NCBI GenBank assembly: GCA_015233285.1
Contig: JADFYA010000009.1
Location: 1 to 27,880 of the forward strand
DNA length: 27,880 nucleotides
DNA from: Deltaproteobacteria bacterium
GTDB taxonomy: Bacteria > Desulfobacterota > JADFXK01
Reading direction: 5' to 3'
The position numbers were made by a program, and so were the translations under genes. Shown here in pieces: positions 1 through 7,490 of the stretch. Below the pieces are notes generated by a model. That model did not search any database and had not been told where the DNA came from. It was given only the letters and a program-made list of their open reading frames with translations. The first letter of the stretch is position 1. Each line of letters opens with the position of its first letter.

Positions 1-134
1 TGGGATTAGCAAGAGATCAGGATCATCTAACTGAATTGGGATGAAGAAGAATTCAGTAGTTCGTACCCCGATGGGGAAATTTAGTTCAGGGGTTTACCTT
101 AACAACAAATCATCACGACAGGTTTTTCAAAAAG

Positions 135-1103
135 ATGTTTTCGGGGCAGGACCTGGCCAAAGACTTCTTGGCCAATTATTTACCTGCGGCCGTGCTTGGA
201 CAACTCGATCTCAGCACCCTTGAGACCACCACAGATTCCTTTGTGGATGACCTATTAAAGGAGCATTTTTCAGATATTGTTTACCGGGTGAACATCAGGC
301 AATCCCAGGAGGCTTATGTCAGTATCTTGTTGGAGCACAAAAGCTATCAGGACAGACTCGTTCCGTTTCAACTATTTAGATATATGAATCAGATGTGGTC
401 CTATATCATTTCCCGGCAGCCAGCCTCGGAATATTTACCTGTTATCATTCCGCTGGTCTTTTATCATGGGACCACCACCTGGGCCGGGTCGACCAGGTTT
501 AGCTCGTTGTTTGATACTACGGCTGAATTAAGACGATATCTGCCTGATTTTGACTATCTTCTTTTGGACTTATCGACTATGCCGGATGAAGATATCAAAG
601 GAGATGTTAAAACTCGAATTACCTTGCTCCTCCAGAAACATATCAGTGATCATGAATTAGTTGCTAAGTTAGCTGAGATAGCTTCTCTTTACCATGAAAT
701 GGCAACAGATCCTGGTCAAATTGAATTTCTTAAAACTGTTGCCCAGTATTTGATTTTCACCGATAAATTAACAAAGGAAGAGATAACGGTCTTTTTAGAC
801 CGGGCCACATCAGGAAAAGGAGGAGAGATCATGCCTACCGTTGCCGAACAATTCATTGAAGAGGGTATTCAGAAGGGAATTCAGCAAGGGATTCAGCAAG
901 GGATTCAAGAGGGTACTTTGGTAAAGGCGAGGGAAGATATTGTTGAGGGCATTGAAATCCGATTCGGTCAGATCCCTTCTGAAGTCATAGAATCTATAGA
1001 TCAATTATCTGATACTATAGTTTTGAAGTCACTGCTCAAGCAGGCTTTTGTCGCAAGTAGTCTCGATGAATTCATTCTGGCCCTGAAGAAATCCACAAAC
1101 TAA
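135..1103 (+). CDS. Rpn/YhgA-like PD-(D/E)XK nuclease family protein (possible 5' frameshift)
   Basis: The protein resembles the Rpn (recombination-promoting nuclease, YhgA-like, 'transposase_31') family, whose members are DNA endonucleases of the PD-(D/E)XK fold linked to RecA-independent recombination. Visible landmarks are FVDDLLKEHFSDIVYRV near residue 36, the likely catalytic stretch YVSILLEHKSYQD (E..K) near residue 62, and a C-terminal region with four Gly-Ile-Gln-X units near residue 244, which is typical of the family. The first ATG in this frame (135) lies after codons reading HDRFFKK, the motif that normally opens these proteins, and no start codon exists in frame upstream of it. 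An ATG at 71 (or 41) in another frame would supply one if a base near 110 were removed. The gene is therefore either shortened or frameshifted. Family call is firm; functionality is uncertain. Confidence 0.75.
   Translation: MFSGQDLAKDFLANYLPAAVLGQLDLSTLETTTDSFVDDLLKEHFSDIVYRVNIRQSQEAYVSILLEHKSYQDRLVPFQLFRYMNQMWSYIISRQPASEYLPVIIPLVFYHGTTTWAGSTRFSSLFDTTAELRRYLPDFDYLLLDLSTMPDEDIKGDVKTRITLLLQKHISDHELVAKLAEIASLYHEMATDPGQIEFLKTVAQYLIFTDKLTKEEITVFLDRATSGKGGEIMPTVAEQFIEEGIQKGIQQGIQQGIQEGTLVKAREDIVEGIEIRFGQIPSEVIESIDQLSDTIVLKSLLKQAFVASSLDEFILALKKSTN
864..911 (+). repeat. Four 12-bp coding repeats (Gly-Ile-Gln-X)
   Basis: Four consecutive 12-bp units encode GIQK, GIQQ, GIQQ and GIQE in the Rpn-like gene. 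Two neighbouring units share the identical core ATTCAGCAAGGG. Such in-frame units are common in this family and could vary in copy number by slippage without breaking the frame. Confidence 0.8.
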
Positions 1104-1129
1104 TTGCCCCTTATTCTACAGCGATCTAC

Positions 1130-1162
1130 AAAAAAAACCCCGCCGGACTAAAACTGCAGGGC
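1130..1162 (-). terminator. Intrinsic terminator of the hcpR-like gene
   Basis: Read on the minus strand, a CCCTGC/GCGGGG stem (one G-T wobble) with a 12-nt loop is followed directly by eight T residues. It lies 49 bp after the stop of the Crp/Fnr regulator, between two convergent genes. Confidence 0.65.
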
Positions 1163-1211
1163 TTGTGATCTACTTTATTTTTTGCCAGGCAAATGCAGAC
1201 GAGTATGGTCG

Positions 1212-1901
1212 CTAAACCCTCATCTTTTCACCGGTGGTCAGACTGACCAGGGCCGGGCGGTCTAGGATGGTCACCTCCCGGTCTTTTAATTCAATCAGGT
1301 TATTTTCCTTCATTCGGGTCAGAATCCGGGATATGGTCTCCGGAATCGTGCCCAGCAGGCCGGCCAGTTGTTTCTTGGTGATACTTATGGACACCCGGTT
1401 GCCCTGGGCCTGCTCATCGGACAAATCCAACAGATAGGCCGCCAGACGGCCGGGCACCTCCTTCAACGACAGCGCCTCTACCTGCTGAGCGAACTGCCGT
1501 AAACGCAGCGACAGGGCAGCCAGCATGTTCAAGGCCAAAGATGGCTGCCGTTTGATCAGCTCCACAAATTCAGCTCTTGGAAAATAGAGCAGATAACTCT
1601 CTTGAATGGCCTCGGCATGGGCCGGGTATTTTAGTCCGGCAAAGACCGGCACCTCGGCAAAAGGTTCAGCCGGTCCCAGGATGTGCAGAATCTGCTCCTT
1701 TCCTTCAAACGACAGCTTAAAAACCTTGACCAACCCCTCCACAATCACAAAGAAACCAGTAGCTTCATCCCCTTCCGTAAAGATGGTCTGCCCCTTAGGG
1801 TAGTATTTCTCCAGGGCGATCTCGGTAACTTCATTAAGTTGATCTGCCGGTAAATTATAAAATAACGGAATGGCGGTAATTGTATCTATCAGTTTTTTCA
1901 A
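1212..1901 (-). CDS. Crp/Fnr family transcriptional regulator, HcpR-like
   Basis: This 229-residue protein has the usual Crp/Fnr length and layout. An N-terminal cyclic-nucleotide-binding-type beta roll includes FTEGDEATGFFVIVEG and GPAEPFAEVPVF. A long dimerisation helix follows (LNMLAALSLRLRQFAQQ), then a C-terminal winged helix with the recognition region KKQLAGLLGTIPETISRIL. I chose the TTG at 1901 because GGAGG lies 10 bases before it and because the frame further upstream runs through a perfect palindromic operator. There is no N-terminal Cys cluster, so it is not an Fnr-type iron-sulfur sensor. HcpR regulators of sulfate reducers control hcp during nitrosative stress, and hcp lies divergently next door. 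The HcpR assignment therefore rests on context plus operator type and is inference; other Crp/Fnr subfamilies such as DNR are possible. Confidence 0.8.
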   Translation of the reverse strand: MKKLIDTITAIPLFYNLPADQLNEVTEIALEKYYPKGQTIFTEGDEATGFFVIVEGLVKVFKLSFEGKEQILHILGPAEPFAEVPVFAGLKYPAHAEAIQESYLLYFPRAEFVELIKRQPSLALNMLAALSLRLRQFAQQVEALSLKEVPGRLAAYLLDLSDEQAQGNRVSISITKKQLAGLLGTIPETISRILTRMKENNLIELKDREVTILDRPALVSLTTGEKMRV

Positions 1902-1936
1902 GGTGACAATCCCTCCATCAAAAAAAATTTCACCTG

Positions 1937-1952
1937 CTTGACTTAAGTCAAG
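1937..1952. promoter_or_regulatory. Perfect 16-bp palindrome, HcpR/DNR-type operator
   Basis: CTTGACTTAAGTCAAG is perfectly self-complementary and fits the TTGAC-N4-GTCAA pattern known for HcpR and DNR members of the Crp/Fnr family. It ends 36 bp upstream of the TTG start of the regulator, a position suited to autoregulation. Confidence 0.7.
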
Positions 1953-2153
1953 GCACCGTCGCGATTGCCGGGCTATACTCCGCTCTACATTGAGGACAAA
2001 CCAGTCCAATTTGTTTTTTCCCGGCTTTGCTTGCCTTCCCGACCTGTCCAAATGATCCCCAGGATCGCAAGTCACTTTCTTAGACAGCGGGGTGTATCAC
2101 CAGTTAATCACAAGACAAAGATCAAGGCCGAAGTTAAATCACCTTGCCTCATC

Positions 2154-2188
2154 TGGGGAATTTCCCTACTCCATTGAGGAATTCCCCA
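2154..2188. repeat. Inverted repeat able to form a hairpin
   Basis: TGGGGAATT (2154-2162) and AATTCCCCA (2180-2188) are exact reverse complements separated by 17 bp; inside, CTC and GAG flank CATT and could extend the fold. No T-tract follows, so it does not look like a terminator. It may be an operator or a structured leader element. Confidence 0.5.
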
Positions 2189-2324
2189 TCATAAATGAGG
2201 TGATGTGCCTATTCCAAAACAATCTCAAATTAGTTATCATAAAAAATTATGTACCTAATGGCAATAGCCGCTTCAGTAGAGGTCAGGGCTGGATTTAATC
2301 GATAAACTTTAATAGGCAAAAACC

Positions 2325-2354
2325 TTCAGGCAGTTATGAGCATATAAATATAAT
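2325..2354 (+). promoter_or_regulatory. Candidate sigma-70 promoter of hcp
   Basis: A perfect -10 box TATAAT (2349-2354) is preceded at 18 bp by a weak -35 box TTCAGG (2325-2330). The hcp start lies 74 bp downstream. A poor -35 box would fit a promoter that needs an activator. Confidence 0.45.
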
Positions 2355-2428
2355 CCATGCCAAAAAAACACGACCTGGAGGACTATAACTAATTCTTATT
2401 GGTTGGTAAACGAAAAAGGAGGACAAAA

Positions 2429-4057
2429 ATGTTTTGTTATCAGTGCGAGCAAACGGCTAAGGGACAAGGCTGTGAAAAGATTGGTGTTTGCGGGAAGACA
2501 CACGAAGTCGCCACACTTCAAGACCTGCTCGTCTACGCCCTTCAAGGCCTAGGCCAGGTCGCCGTAGCCGGACGCAAAGCCGGGGTTAATGACGACAAGG
2601 TCAACATTTTCACGGTCCGGTCCTTGTTTGCCACCTTGACCAATGTCAACTTCGATCCCGACCGGCTGGCCGGTTTGATCAAAGAGTGTGTGACGTTGCG
2701 GGACAGCCTCAGCGCCCGCGTCAAATCCGCCGGTGGCCAGGTAAGCTTCGCCGACGGTCCAGCCACCTATAAACCGGCCGCGACCATGGAGGGTCTCATC
2801 GACCAGGGTCTGAGCGTCGGGCTAAAGTCCTATCCGGCAGCCGATGCCGATATCATGTCCCTGAAGCACACCTTGCTTTTTGGCATCAAAGGTATCTCCG
2901 CCTATGCCGATCATGCTGAAATATTAGGCCAAAAAGATGACGCCGTGTACGCCTTCGTGCATGAAGCCCTGGCTTCCTTACCCCAGGCCGGGCTGTCTCT
3001 GGACGATTGCCTGAAGCTGGTCTTGAAGTGTGGCGAAGTCAACTTCAGGACCATGGAGTTACTGGACACGGCCAACACCGGAACCTACGGCCAGCCCGTT
3101 CCGACCAAAGTCCCCCTGGGCGCCAAAAAAGGCAAAGCCATCCTGGTCTCGGGACACGATCTTAAGGACCTGCACGAACTCCTGAAACAGACCGAAGGCA
3201 AAGGCATCAACATTTACACCCACGGTGAAATGCTGCCCACGCACGGCTATCCGGCATTAAAGAAGTATTCTCATTTTTACGGCCACTTCGGCACCGCCTG
3301 GCAGAACCAGATCAAAGAATTCGGTCAGTTCCCCGGTCCAATCCTGATGACCACCAACTGTATTCAAAAACCCCAGCAGTCTTACCAGGGCAATATCTAC
3401 ACCACCGGTTGCGTCGCCTGGCCCGGCGTCCCCCACGTGACCAACCAGGATTTCAGCCCCCTTATCGAAAAAGCCCTGGCCATGCCTGGGTATGCTGAAG
3501 ATAAAGAGGCCGGCTCGGTCCTGGCCGGGTTTGGTCATCAGACCGTCTTGGGCGTGGCCGATAAAGTCATCGCCGGGGTCAAAAGTAAAGCCATTCGCCA
3601 CTTCTTCCTGGTCGCCGGATGTGATGGAGCCAAACCCGGACGGAATTACTACACAGATTTTGTCAGTCAGGTCCCCAAGGATTGTGTCGTCCTGACCCTG
3701 GCCTGCGGCAAGTTCCGTTTCTTCGATCAAGATTTGGGCGACATTGGCGGCATCCCCAGGTTGTTGGACATCGGGCAATGTAATGACGCCTACTCCGCGG
3801 TCAAGATAGCCGTGGCCTTAGCCGAAGCTTTCGGTTGCGGCGTAAACGATCTGCCCCTGTCCATGGTCCTGTCCTGGTATGAACAAAAGGCCTGCGCCAT
3901 CCTGCTGACCTTGCTCTATCTCGGGATTAAAGACATCCGCCTCGGGCCGTCACTGCCGGCCTTTATTACGCCGAACATTCTGGACTTCCTGGTCAAAACC
4001 TTTAACATTAAGCCCATCACCACGCCGGAAGAGGACCTGAAGGCCATCCTGGGCTAG
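2429..4057 (+). CDS. hcp: Hydroxylamine reductase / hybrid-cluster protein
   Basis: This 542-residue protein is a hybrid-cluster protein, formerly called prismane protein. Known activities of the family are reduction of hydroxylamine and, in vivo, of nitric oxide. The start MFCYQCEQT is diagnostic, and AAAGGAGG lies 5 bases before this ATG. The N-terminal cysteines C3, C6, C15 and C21 (C-X2-C-X8-C-X5-C) bind the cubane cluster. Ligands of the hybrid Fe-S-O cluster fall in conserved stretches: IYTHGEMLPTHGYP, TTGCVAWPGVPH, AGCDGAKPGRNYY, TLACGKFRFF, IGQCNDAYSA and SWYEQKACAILL. Length matches the Desulfovibrio-type enzyme. It is a soluble cytoplasmic protein, probably fed by a ferredoxin such as those encoded downstream and controlled by the divergent regulator. 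Confidence 0.97.
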   Translation: MFCYQCEQTAKGQGCEKIGVCGKTHEVATLQDLLVYALQGLGQVAVAGRKAGVNDDKVNIFTVRSLFATLTNVNFDPDRLAGLIKECVTLRDSLSARVKSAGGQVSFADGPATYKPAATMEGLIDQGLSVGLKSYPAADADIMSLKHTLLFGIKGISAYADHAEILGQKDDAVYAFVHEALASLPQAGLSLDDCLKLVLKCGEVNFRTMELLDTANTGTYGQPVPTKVPLGAKKGKAILVSGHDLKDLHELLKQTEGKGINIYTHGEMLPTHGYPALKKYSHFYGHFGTAWQNQIKEFGQFPGPILMTTNCIQKPQQSYQGNIYTTGCVAWPGVPHVTNQDFSPLIEKALAMPGYAEDKEAGSVLAGFGHQTVLGVADKVIAGVKSKAIRHFFLVAGCDGAKPGRNYYTDFVSQVPKDCVVLTLACGKFRFFDQDLGDIGGIPRLLDIGQCNDAYSAVKIAVALAEAFGCGVNDLPLSMVLSWYEQKACAILLTLLYLGIKDIRLGPSLPAFITPNILDFLVKTFNIKPITTPEEDLKAILG

Positions 4058-4064
4058 ACTTGTC

Positions 4065-4151
4065 GGGTTGCTGGTTGCAAGTTAAATGTTCATATAGGTC
4101 AATCATTATATTATTTCTGACCCGAAATGAGCAACCAGTAGCCAGCAACCC
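4065..4151. repeat. Inverted repeat of a GGTTGCTGG/CCAGCAACC type
   Basis: GGGTTGCTGG at 4065-4074 is the exact reverse complement of CCAGCAACCC at 4142-4151, with a further GCAACCAG at 4131-4138. Similar units (AGCAACCAGTAAC, AGCAACGAGTAAC) continue at 4529-4578 on the other side of the element at 4150-4526. This looks like one low-complexity intergenic tract split by that insertion. Its function is unknown. Confidence 0.6.
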
Positions 4152-4526
4152 AATGTCATTGACTTAAGGGTGCGGACAAACGAGCTAATTTTTTTTAAAA
4201 TAGACCATTCCGATTAAGCCCCAACGGGGCGCTCTAGGTTAGCCCAGGGCAGTGCCCTGGGAAATACGGCATGTTACGTGTCAGCGGGATGGTCAGGAGG
4301 TCGGCCGGCCCCCAAAATCATTTCCTCTGAATGGAATGTCCGGCTACGGCTTAAGTACGGGATTGCCGGCGGTTTTATGTGACTATTACATGGTTTTTAT
4401 ATAGTCGCCACCCCTACCCAGGGCGTTGCCCTGGGCTAACCTAGAGCGCCCTTTCAGGGCTTCATCGGAATTAACCATTTATTAGAATAGGATCCGATGA
4501 CCCTACCCTTAAGTCAATGACATTGG
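4150..4526. mobile_element. 377-bp MITE-like element with 22-bp terminal inverted repeats
   Basis: The 22 bp at 4150-4171 (starting CCAATGTCATTGAC) and 4505-4526 (ending GTCAATGACATTGG) are perfect reverse complements. A second, imperfect inverted repeat of about 55 bp lies inside (4207-4261 against 4417-4472), sharing GCGCTCTAGGTTAGCCCAGG and each arm carrying its own CCAGGGCA...TGCCCTGG hairpin. The element is flanked by CCAGCAAC on both sides (4142-4149 and 4527-4534), which looks like an 8-bp target duplication. Removing the element and one copy restores a continuous tract of GCAACCAGTA-like units. There is no coding capacity for a transposase, so it would be non-autonomous. The parent element is not in the window. 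The caveat is that the flanking tract is itself repetitive. Confidence 0.7.
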
Positions 4527-4594
4527 CCAGCAACCAGTAACACGTAACAAGCAACGAGTAACAAGCAACCCGCAACCGCAGAGGAGGAAGAAAC

Positions 4595-5338
4595 ATGAAG
4601 TGTCCCGGACAGGATAGCCGGTATTGGACACCGGAAGCCATCTTCGAAACCAAATGTCCGGAATGCGGACATGATATGGAGTTCTTCAAAGATGAATCGG
4701 CCCGGAAGTGCAAGAAGTGCGGTCACAAGATGCTGAATCCTAAAATAGACTTTGGCTGTGCTTCCTACTGTAAGTATGCCGAACAGTGCCTCGGCGAGAT
4801 GTCTCCGGACCTCCTGGCCCAGCGGGATGATCTCCTCAAAGACCGGGTGGCGGTGGAAATGAAACGCTATTTTGGCTCTGATTTTAAGCGCATCGGCCAT
4901 GCCGGTCGGGTGGCCAGGTATGCCGAAAGGATCGGCCGCGGCGAAAAGGGGAATCTGGGCGTTATTCTGACCACGGCCTACCTCCACGACATTGGGATCA
5001 AGAACGCGGAAAAAAAATACAACAGCACCGCCCCCAAATATCAACATCTCGAAGGTCCGCCGGTGGCCAGGGAGATCTTGACTAAACTTGGGGCCAAAGA
5101 ACCTATGATCGACGAAGTCTGTGAGATTGTCAGTCACCATCACCACCCCAGGTCAACAGATACGGTGAACTTTAGATCAGTTTACGATGCCGACATGATC
5201 GTCAATCTGGAGGAAAAAAATAAAGAGAAACCCATACCTCCAGAAAAAATCGCCCGGATCATCGACAAAGCCTTCTTGACTGGCACCGGCCGGGAAACAG
5301 CCCGGAGCATTCTCCTGGGCATTAAGCCGTCCCAATAG
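4595..5338 (+). CDS. Zinc-ribbon/HD-domain phosphohydrolase-like protein
   Basis: This 247-residue protein begins with a cysteine-rich zinc-ribbon region: C21-x2-C24, C39-x2-C42, then C55, C59 and C65. An HD-type metal phosphohydrolase domain follows, with H102 (GHAGRVARYAERIG), H131-D132 (AYLHDIGIK), H151, the cluster H181-H184 and D198/D200. HD domains hydrolyse phosphate esters of nucleotides or nucleotide second messengers; the substrate here cannot be read. GAGGAGG precedes the ATG. It follows hcp on the same strand, separated only by the inserted element, and is closed by its own terminator at 5362-5398. A link to the hcp function is inference from position. Confidence 0.85.
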   Translation: MKCPGQDSRYWTPEAIFETKCPECGHDMEFFKDESARKCKKCGHKMLNPKIDFGCASYCKYAEQCLGEMSPDLLAQRDDLLKDRVAVEMKRYFGSDFKRIGHAGRVARYAERIGRGEKGNLGVILTTAYLHDIGIKNAEKKYNSTAPKYQHLEGPPVAREILTKLGAKEPMIDEVCEIVSHHHHPRSTDTVNFRSVYDADMIVNLEEKNKEKPIPPEKIARIIDKAFLTGTGRETARSILLGIKPSQ

Positions 5339-5361
5339 CCTATGTGATTATCCAGTTAATG

Positions 5362-5398
5362 AAAAGCACAACACCCATCTCTTCCGTGTTGGCTTTTT
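5362..5398 (+). terminator. Intrinsic terminator after the HD gene
   Basis: An AAAGC-(A)-CAACAC arm pairs with GTGTTG-GCTTT across an 11-nt loop, with one bulged A, and runs into TTTTT. It starts 24 bp after the HD gene stop. Confidence 0.7.
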
Positions 5399-5462
5399 GA
5401 GACGCCGGAGCCGGCATCACACTACGATAACATGTCATTTCTCCTGGAGGATGGTGAAGATC

Positions 5463-6269
5463 ATGAAAGTCACGAGAAAAATCATTAAGATCGATGAGAG
5501 CAAATGCGATGGATGCGGGTCGTGCGTCCCCTCGTGCGCCGAAGGGGCGATCCAGATCGTGGATGGCAAAGCCAGACTGGTGGCCGACAAATACTGCGAT
5601 GGCCTGGGCGCCTGTTTAGGTGAGTGTCCCAATGATGCCTTGATCATCACGGAACGGGATGCGGATGAATTTGATGAATACGAAGTCGAAAAGCATCTTA
5701 AGGCTAAAGAGCAGGAAAAGAAAGCTCAACCGGCCCCGGCCATGCCCTGTGGTTGTGCTTCGACTCACCTGCAAACCTTGATTGCCCCCATCTCCGCTCA
5801 GGAGGCCGATCAACCGGGGTCGCACCATCACAAGCAGCATCACCATAAACACCATGAGCATAAACACCATGACGAGCACGAGACCGACTCCAACCTGGCC
5901 AACTGGCCGATCAAGCTCAATCTGGTCCCGCCCACCGCCCCGTTCTTGCGGGGGGCCAGCCTGCTGGTTCTGTCGGATTGTGTGCCGGTGGCTTACCCGC
6001 AACTGAGCCACGACCTGCTGAAGGGCCGGGTAGTGCTGATGGGTTGCCCCAAGTTTGACAACGTTCCGGGATACGTGGAGAAGTTTACAGAGATATTTCA
6101 AACGGCTGAAATTAAGGACGTTACCGTGGCCGTCATGGAGGTGCCCTGCTGCTCCGGAATGCCGGCCATCGTCAAAAAAGGGATGACCGCGGCGGACAAG
6201 AACATCCCCATAGAGGTAGTCGTGGTCAGCCCCAGAGGTAAAGTGGTCGGCCGGGAAAAAATTGACTAA
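5463..6269 (+). CDS. Ferredoxin-like protein with two cluster motifs and a His-rich linker
   Basis: This 268-residue protein starts with a bacterial ferredoxin domain. The first motif is complete (CDGCGSCVPSC); the second reads CDGLGACLGECP, where Leu replaces the second Cys, so it can offer only three ligands in the usual places. A linker follows with MPCGCAS and a strongly His-rich stretch (HHHKQHHHKHHEHKHH), a likely metal-binding segment. The C-terminal domain of about 120 residues contains LMGCPKFDN and EVPCCSGMPAIV, which may bind another cofactor or metal. Ferredoxin proteins of this kind often accompany hcp and probably pass electrons in redox or nitrosative stress. ATG 5463 was chosen because the ferredoxin domain follows at once; ATG 5451 is an alternative, with GGAGG directly before it. 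Confidence 0.8.
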   Translation: MKVTRKIIKIDESKCDGCGSCVPSCAEGAIQIVDGKARLVADKYCDGLGACLGECPNDALIITERDADEFDEYEVEKHLKAKEQEKKAQPAPAMPCGCASTHLQTLIAPISAQEADQPGSHHHKQHHHKHHEHKHHDEHETDSNLANWPIKLNLVPPTAPFLRGASLLVLSDCVPVAYPQLSHDLLKGRVVLMGCPKFDNVPGYVEKFTEIFQTAEIKDVTVAVMEVPCCSGMPAIVKKGMTAADKNIPIEVVVVSPRGKVVGREKID

Positions 6270-6306
6270 AACCGGAAACCAAGACTGGATACTAGGGCCG
6301 GAAACC

Positions 6307-6519
6307 ATGACGACTTCACAGGGCGGCCGGATCTACATCAACACCCGGGAATGTAACGGATGCGGCGGTTGCGCGGCCTTGTGCCCGGAAATTTTCATCT
6401 TGCATGAGGACCTGGAGACAGCGGAAGTGATCAGGCCGGAAGGCGGGCCGGTCGAGTGCATTCGGGAGGCCATGATTTTCTGCCCGCGCAAGTGCATCTA
6501 TTGGGAAGATACAGTCTAA
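6307..6519 (+). CDS. Small ferredoxin
   Basis: This 70-residue iron-sulfur protein has a first motif CNGCGGCAALCPEIF and a second Cys-containing stretch ECIREAMIFCPRKC. The total of six Cys fits one [4Fe-4S] cluster plus a possible second site or a disulfide. It lies 37 bp after the larger ferredoxin gene. A TTG at 6262 in the same frame would add 15 residues, but ATG 6307 gives the usual ferredoxin length. No strong Shine-Dalgarno sequence precedes either start. Role as an electron carrier is from family knowledge; the partner is not known. Confidence 0.8.
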   Translation: MTTSQGGRIYINTRECNGCGGCAALCPEIFILHEDLETAEVIRPEGGPVECIREAMIFCPRKCIYWEDTV

Positions 6520-6543
6520 GCCCGGTCTACCCGGCTGGGCTTT
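6518..6543 (+). terminator. Weak terminator- or attenuator-like hairpin
   Basis: AAGCCC and GGGCTT form a 6-bp stem around a 14-nt loop directly at the end of the small ferredoxin gene. Only TTTA follows, so termination would be weak. It may separate the ferredoxin genes from the cupin gene. Confidence 0.3.
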
Positions 6544-6582
6544 AGACCTGCAGGAGCAGGACTATCGAAAAAGGAGCCGGCG

Positions 6583-6900
6583 ATGAATAAAACCAATTTG
6601 TACGAGGCCCAGGGATTTTCTGAACAAGCGTTTAAGCGGCTGTTGGTTCACGATTCTCCCTATTTCAAGATTCTAAACTTTAATTTTAAGGCGGGGCAGG
6701 AGCTGCCGGTACACTCCCACGACATCGAAGGTCAGGTGAGTCTGGTCATTATCGCCGGCGAAGGTGAATTCCTGGGAAAAGACGGCCAATCCATCCCGGC
6801 CAGGGCGGGAGACGTACTGATCAGCGACATCAGCGAGCCACATGGACTCCGGGCCAAAACGGACCTGCGGTTACTGGTGACCATCGCCCCCCCGATTTGA
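6583..6900 (+). CDS. Single-domain cupin protein
   Basis: This 105-residue protein is a small cupin, a one-domain metal-binding beta barrel. The first cupin motif is seen as LPVHSHDIEGQVSLVIIAGEGEF (two His and a Glu at usual spacing). The second is GDVLISDISEPHGLRA with the last His ligand. AAGGAG stands 8 bases before the ATG. It ends 53 bp from the convergent V4R gene. Cupins of this size may be enzymes or ligand sensors; no substrate can be assigned. Confidence 0.85.
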   Translation: MNKTNLYEAQGFSEQAFKRLLVHDSPYFKILNFNFKAGQELPVHSHDIEGQVSLVIIAGEGEFLGKDGQSIPARAGDVLISDISEPHGLRAKTDLRLLVTIAPPI

Positions 6901-6953
6901 GTGTCTCTGACCGGCCCAGCCTGCTAAAAACCGGTTCGTAAGCGGTGGTGAGA

Positions 6954-7490
6954 TTAACCTTCATCGGGGGCGGGGCGGGCCCTAAAGCGGCAGACCCGGT
7001 CTCCGGTGGCCCAACAGTCGATCTCCTTGACCACGAATCGCTTCCCTGTGTATGTCTCCAGGATGCCGGCGATGAAACCTTCATCATAATCGCAGACCGT
7101 CTCGTCGGTCATGGGTAGTCCGGAGCAGTCCAGGTCCTCATAAACGCACAAGGTGAACTCTAATTTTTCCAGGTCGCTGCCCTCTACGCGGAGAATCCCG
7201 ACGGCCAGGTCTTTCATCACCTTCTGTAATTCAGCGATAAAATCCGGGAAGGCCAGCCCGCTGGGCAACAAATTTAAGCAGAAATTTTTCCCGGCCACGA
7301 GCCCGGCTTCAAAAAAAATTTCCCCGGCCGTGTCGGGATCATACCGGCTGACCAGGACGTCCCGCAGAGTGTATTGCATGAGCCGGTAAACGGCCACGGA
7401 AGTCGTCGCCCCCAACCCCGGGCGCCCCTCGTTTATGTCTCCCAAATCATCCCAACAAAACCTGGGTTCCCGCCTATCCTCTTTAAACAT
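6954..7490 (-). CDS. V4R-domain (4-vinyl reductase type) protein
   Basis: This 178-residue protein has a C-terminal V4R domain. It is recognisable by CVYEDLDCSGLP, VCDYDEGFIAGILETYTG and EIDCWATGDRVCRFRA, with conserved Cys and Gly residues. V4R domains bind small molecules, possibly hydrocarbons or metals, and occur in regulators and in tetrapyrrole-related enzymes. The N-terminal part (residues 20-60) is less conserved. ATG 7490 was chosen because GGAGGAGTA immediately precedes it; the frame stays open upstream without a better start. It is convergent with the cupin gene. There is no DNA-binding or catalytic domain, so it may act as a stand-alone sensor; that is inference. Confidence 0.8.
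   Translation of the reverse strand: MFKEDRREPRFCWDDLGDINEGRPGLGATTSVAVYRLMQYTLRDVLVSRYDPDTAGEIFFEAGLVAGKNFCLNLLPSGLAFPDFIAELQKVMKDLAVGILRVEGSDLEKLEFTLCVYEDLDCSGLPMTDETVCDYDEGFIAGILETYTGKRFVVKEIDCWATGDRVCRFRARPAPDEG

Larger units (their letters stand above)
1902..2428. other. Divergent control region between the regulator and hcp
   Basis: This 527-bp stretch has no convincing gene. It holds the palindromic operator at 1937-1952, a hairpin-forming inverted repeat at 2154-2188, a likely hcp promoter at 2325-2354 and the hcp ribosome binding site AAAGGAGG at 2416-2423. I found no second copy of the 1937 palindrome close to the hcp promoter. Confidence 0.6.

Noticed and set aside
864..911. CRISPR-like or regulatory repeat
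   Set aside because: The units are contiguous, 12 bp long and in frame within a coding region, so they are a protein repeat.
3257..3778. Minus-strand open frame inside hcp
   Set aside because: It is antisense to conserved hybrid-cluster ligand regions and shows no family features.
4150..4171. TTGACTTAAG inside the element's end as a second HcpR operator
   Set aside because: Only one half-site matches; the other half reads GGGTG instead of GTCAA, and the sequence is explained as the transposon terminal repeat.
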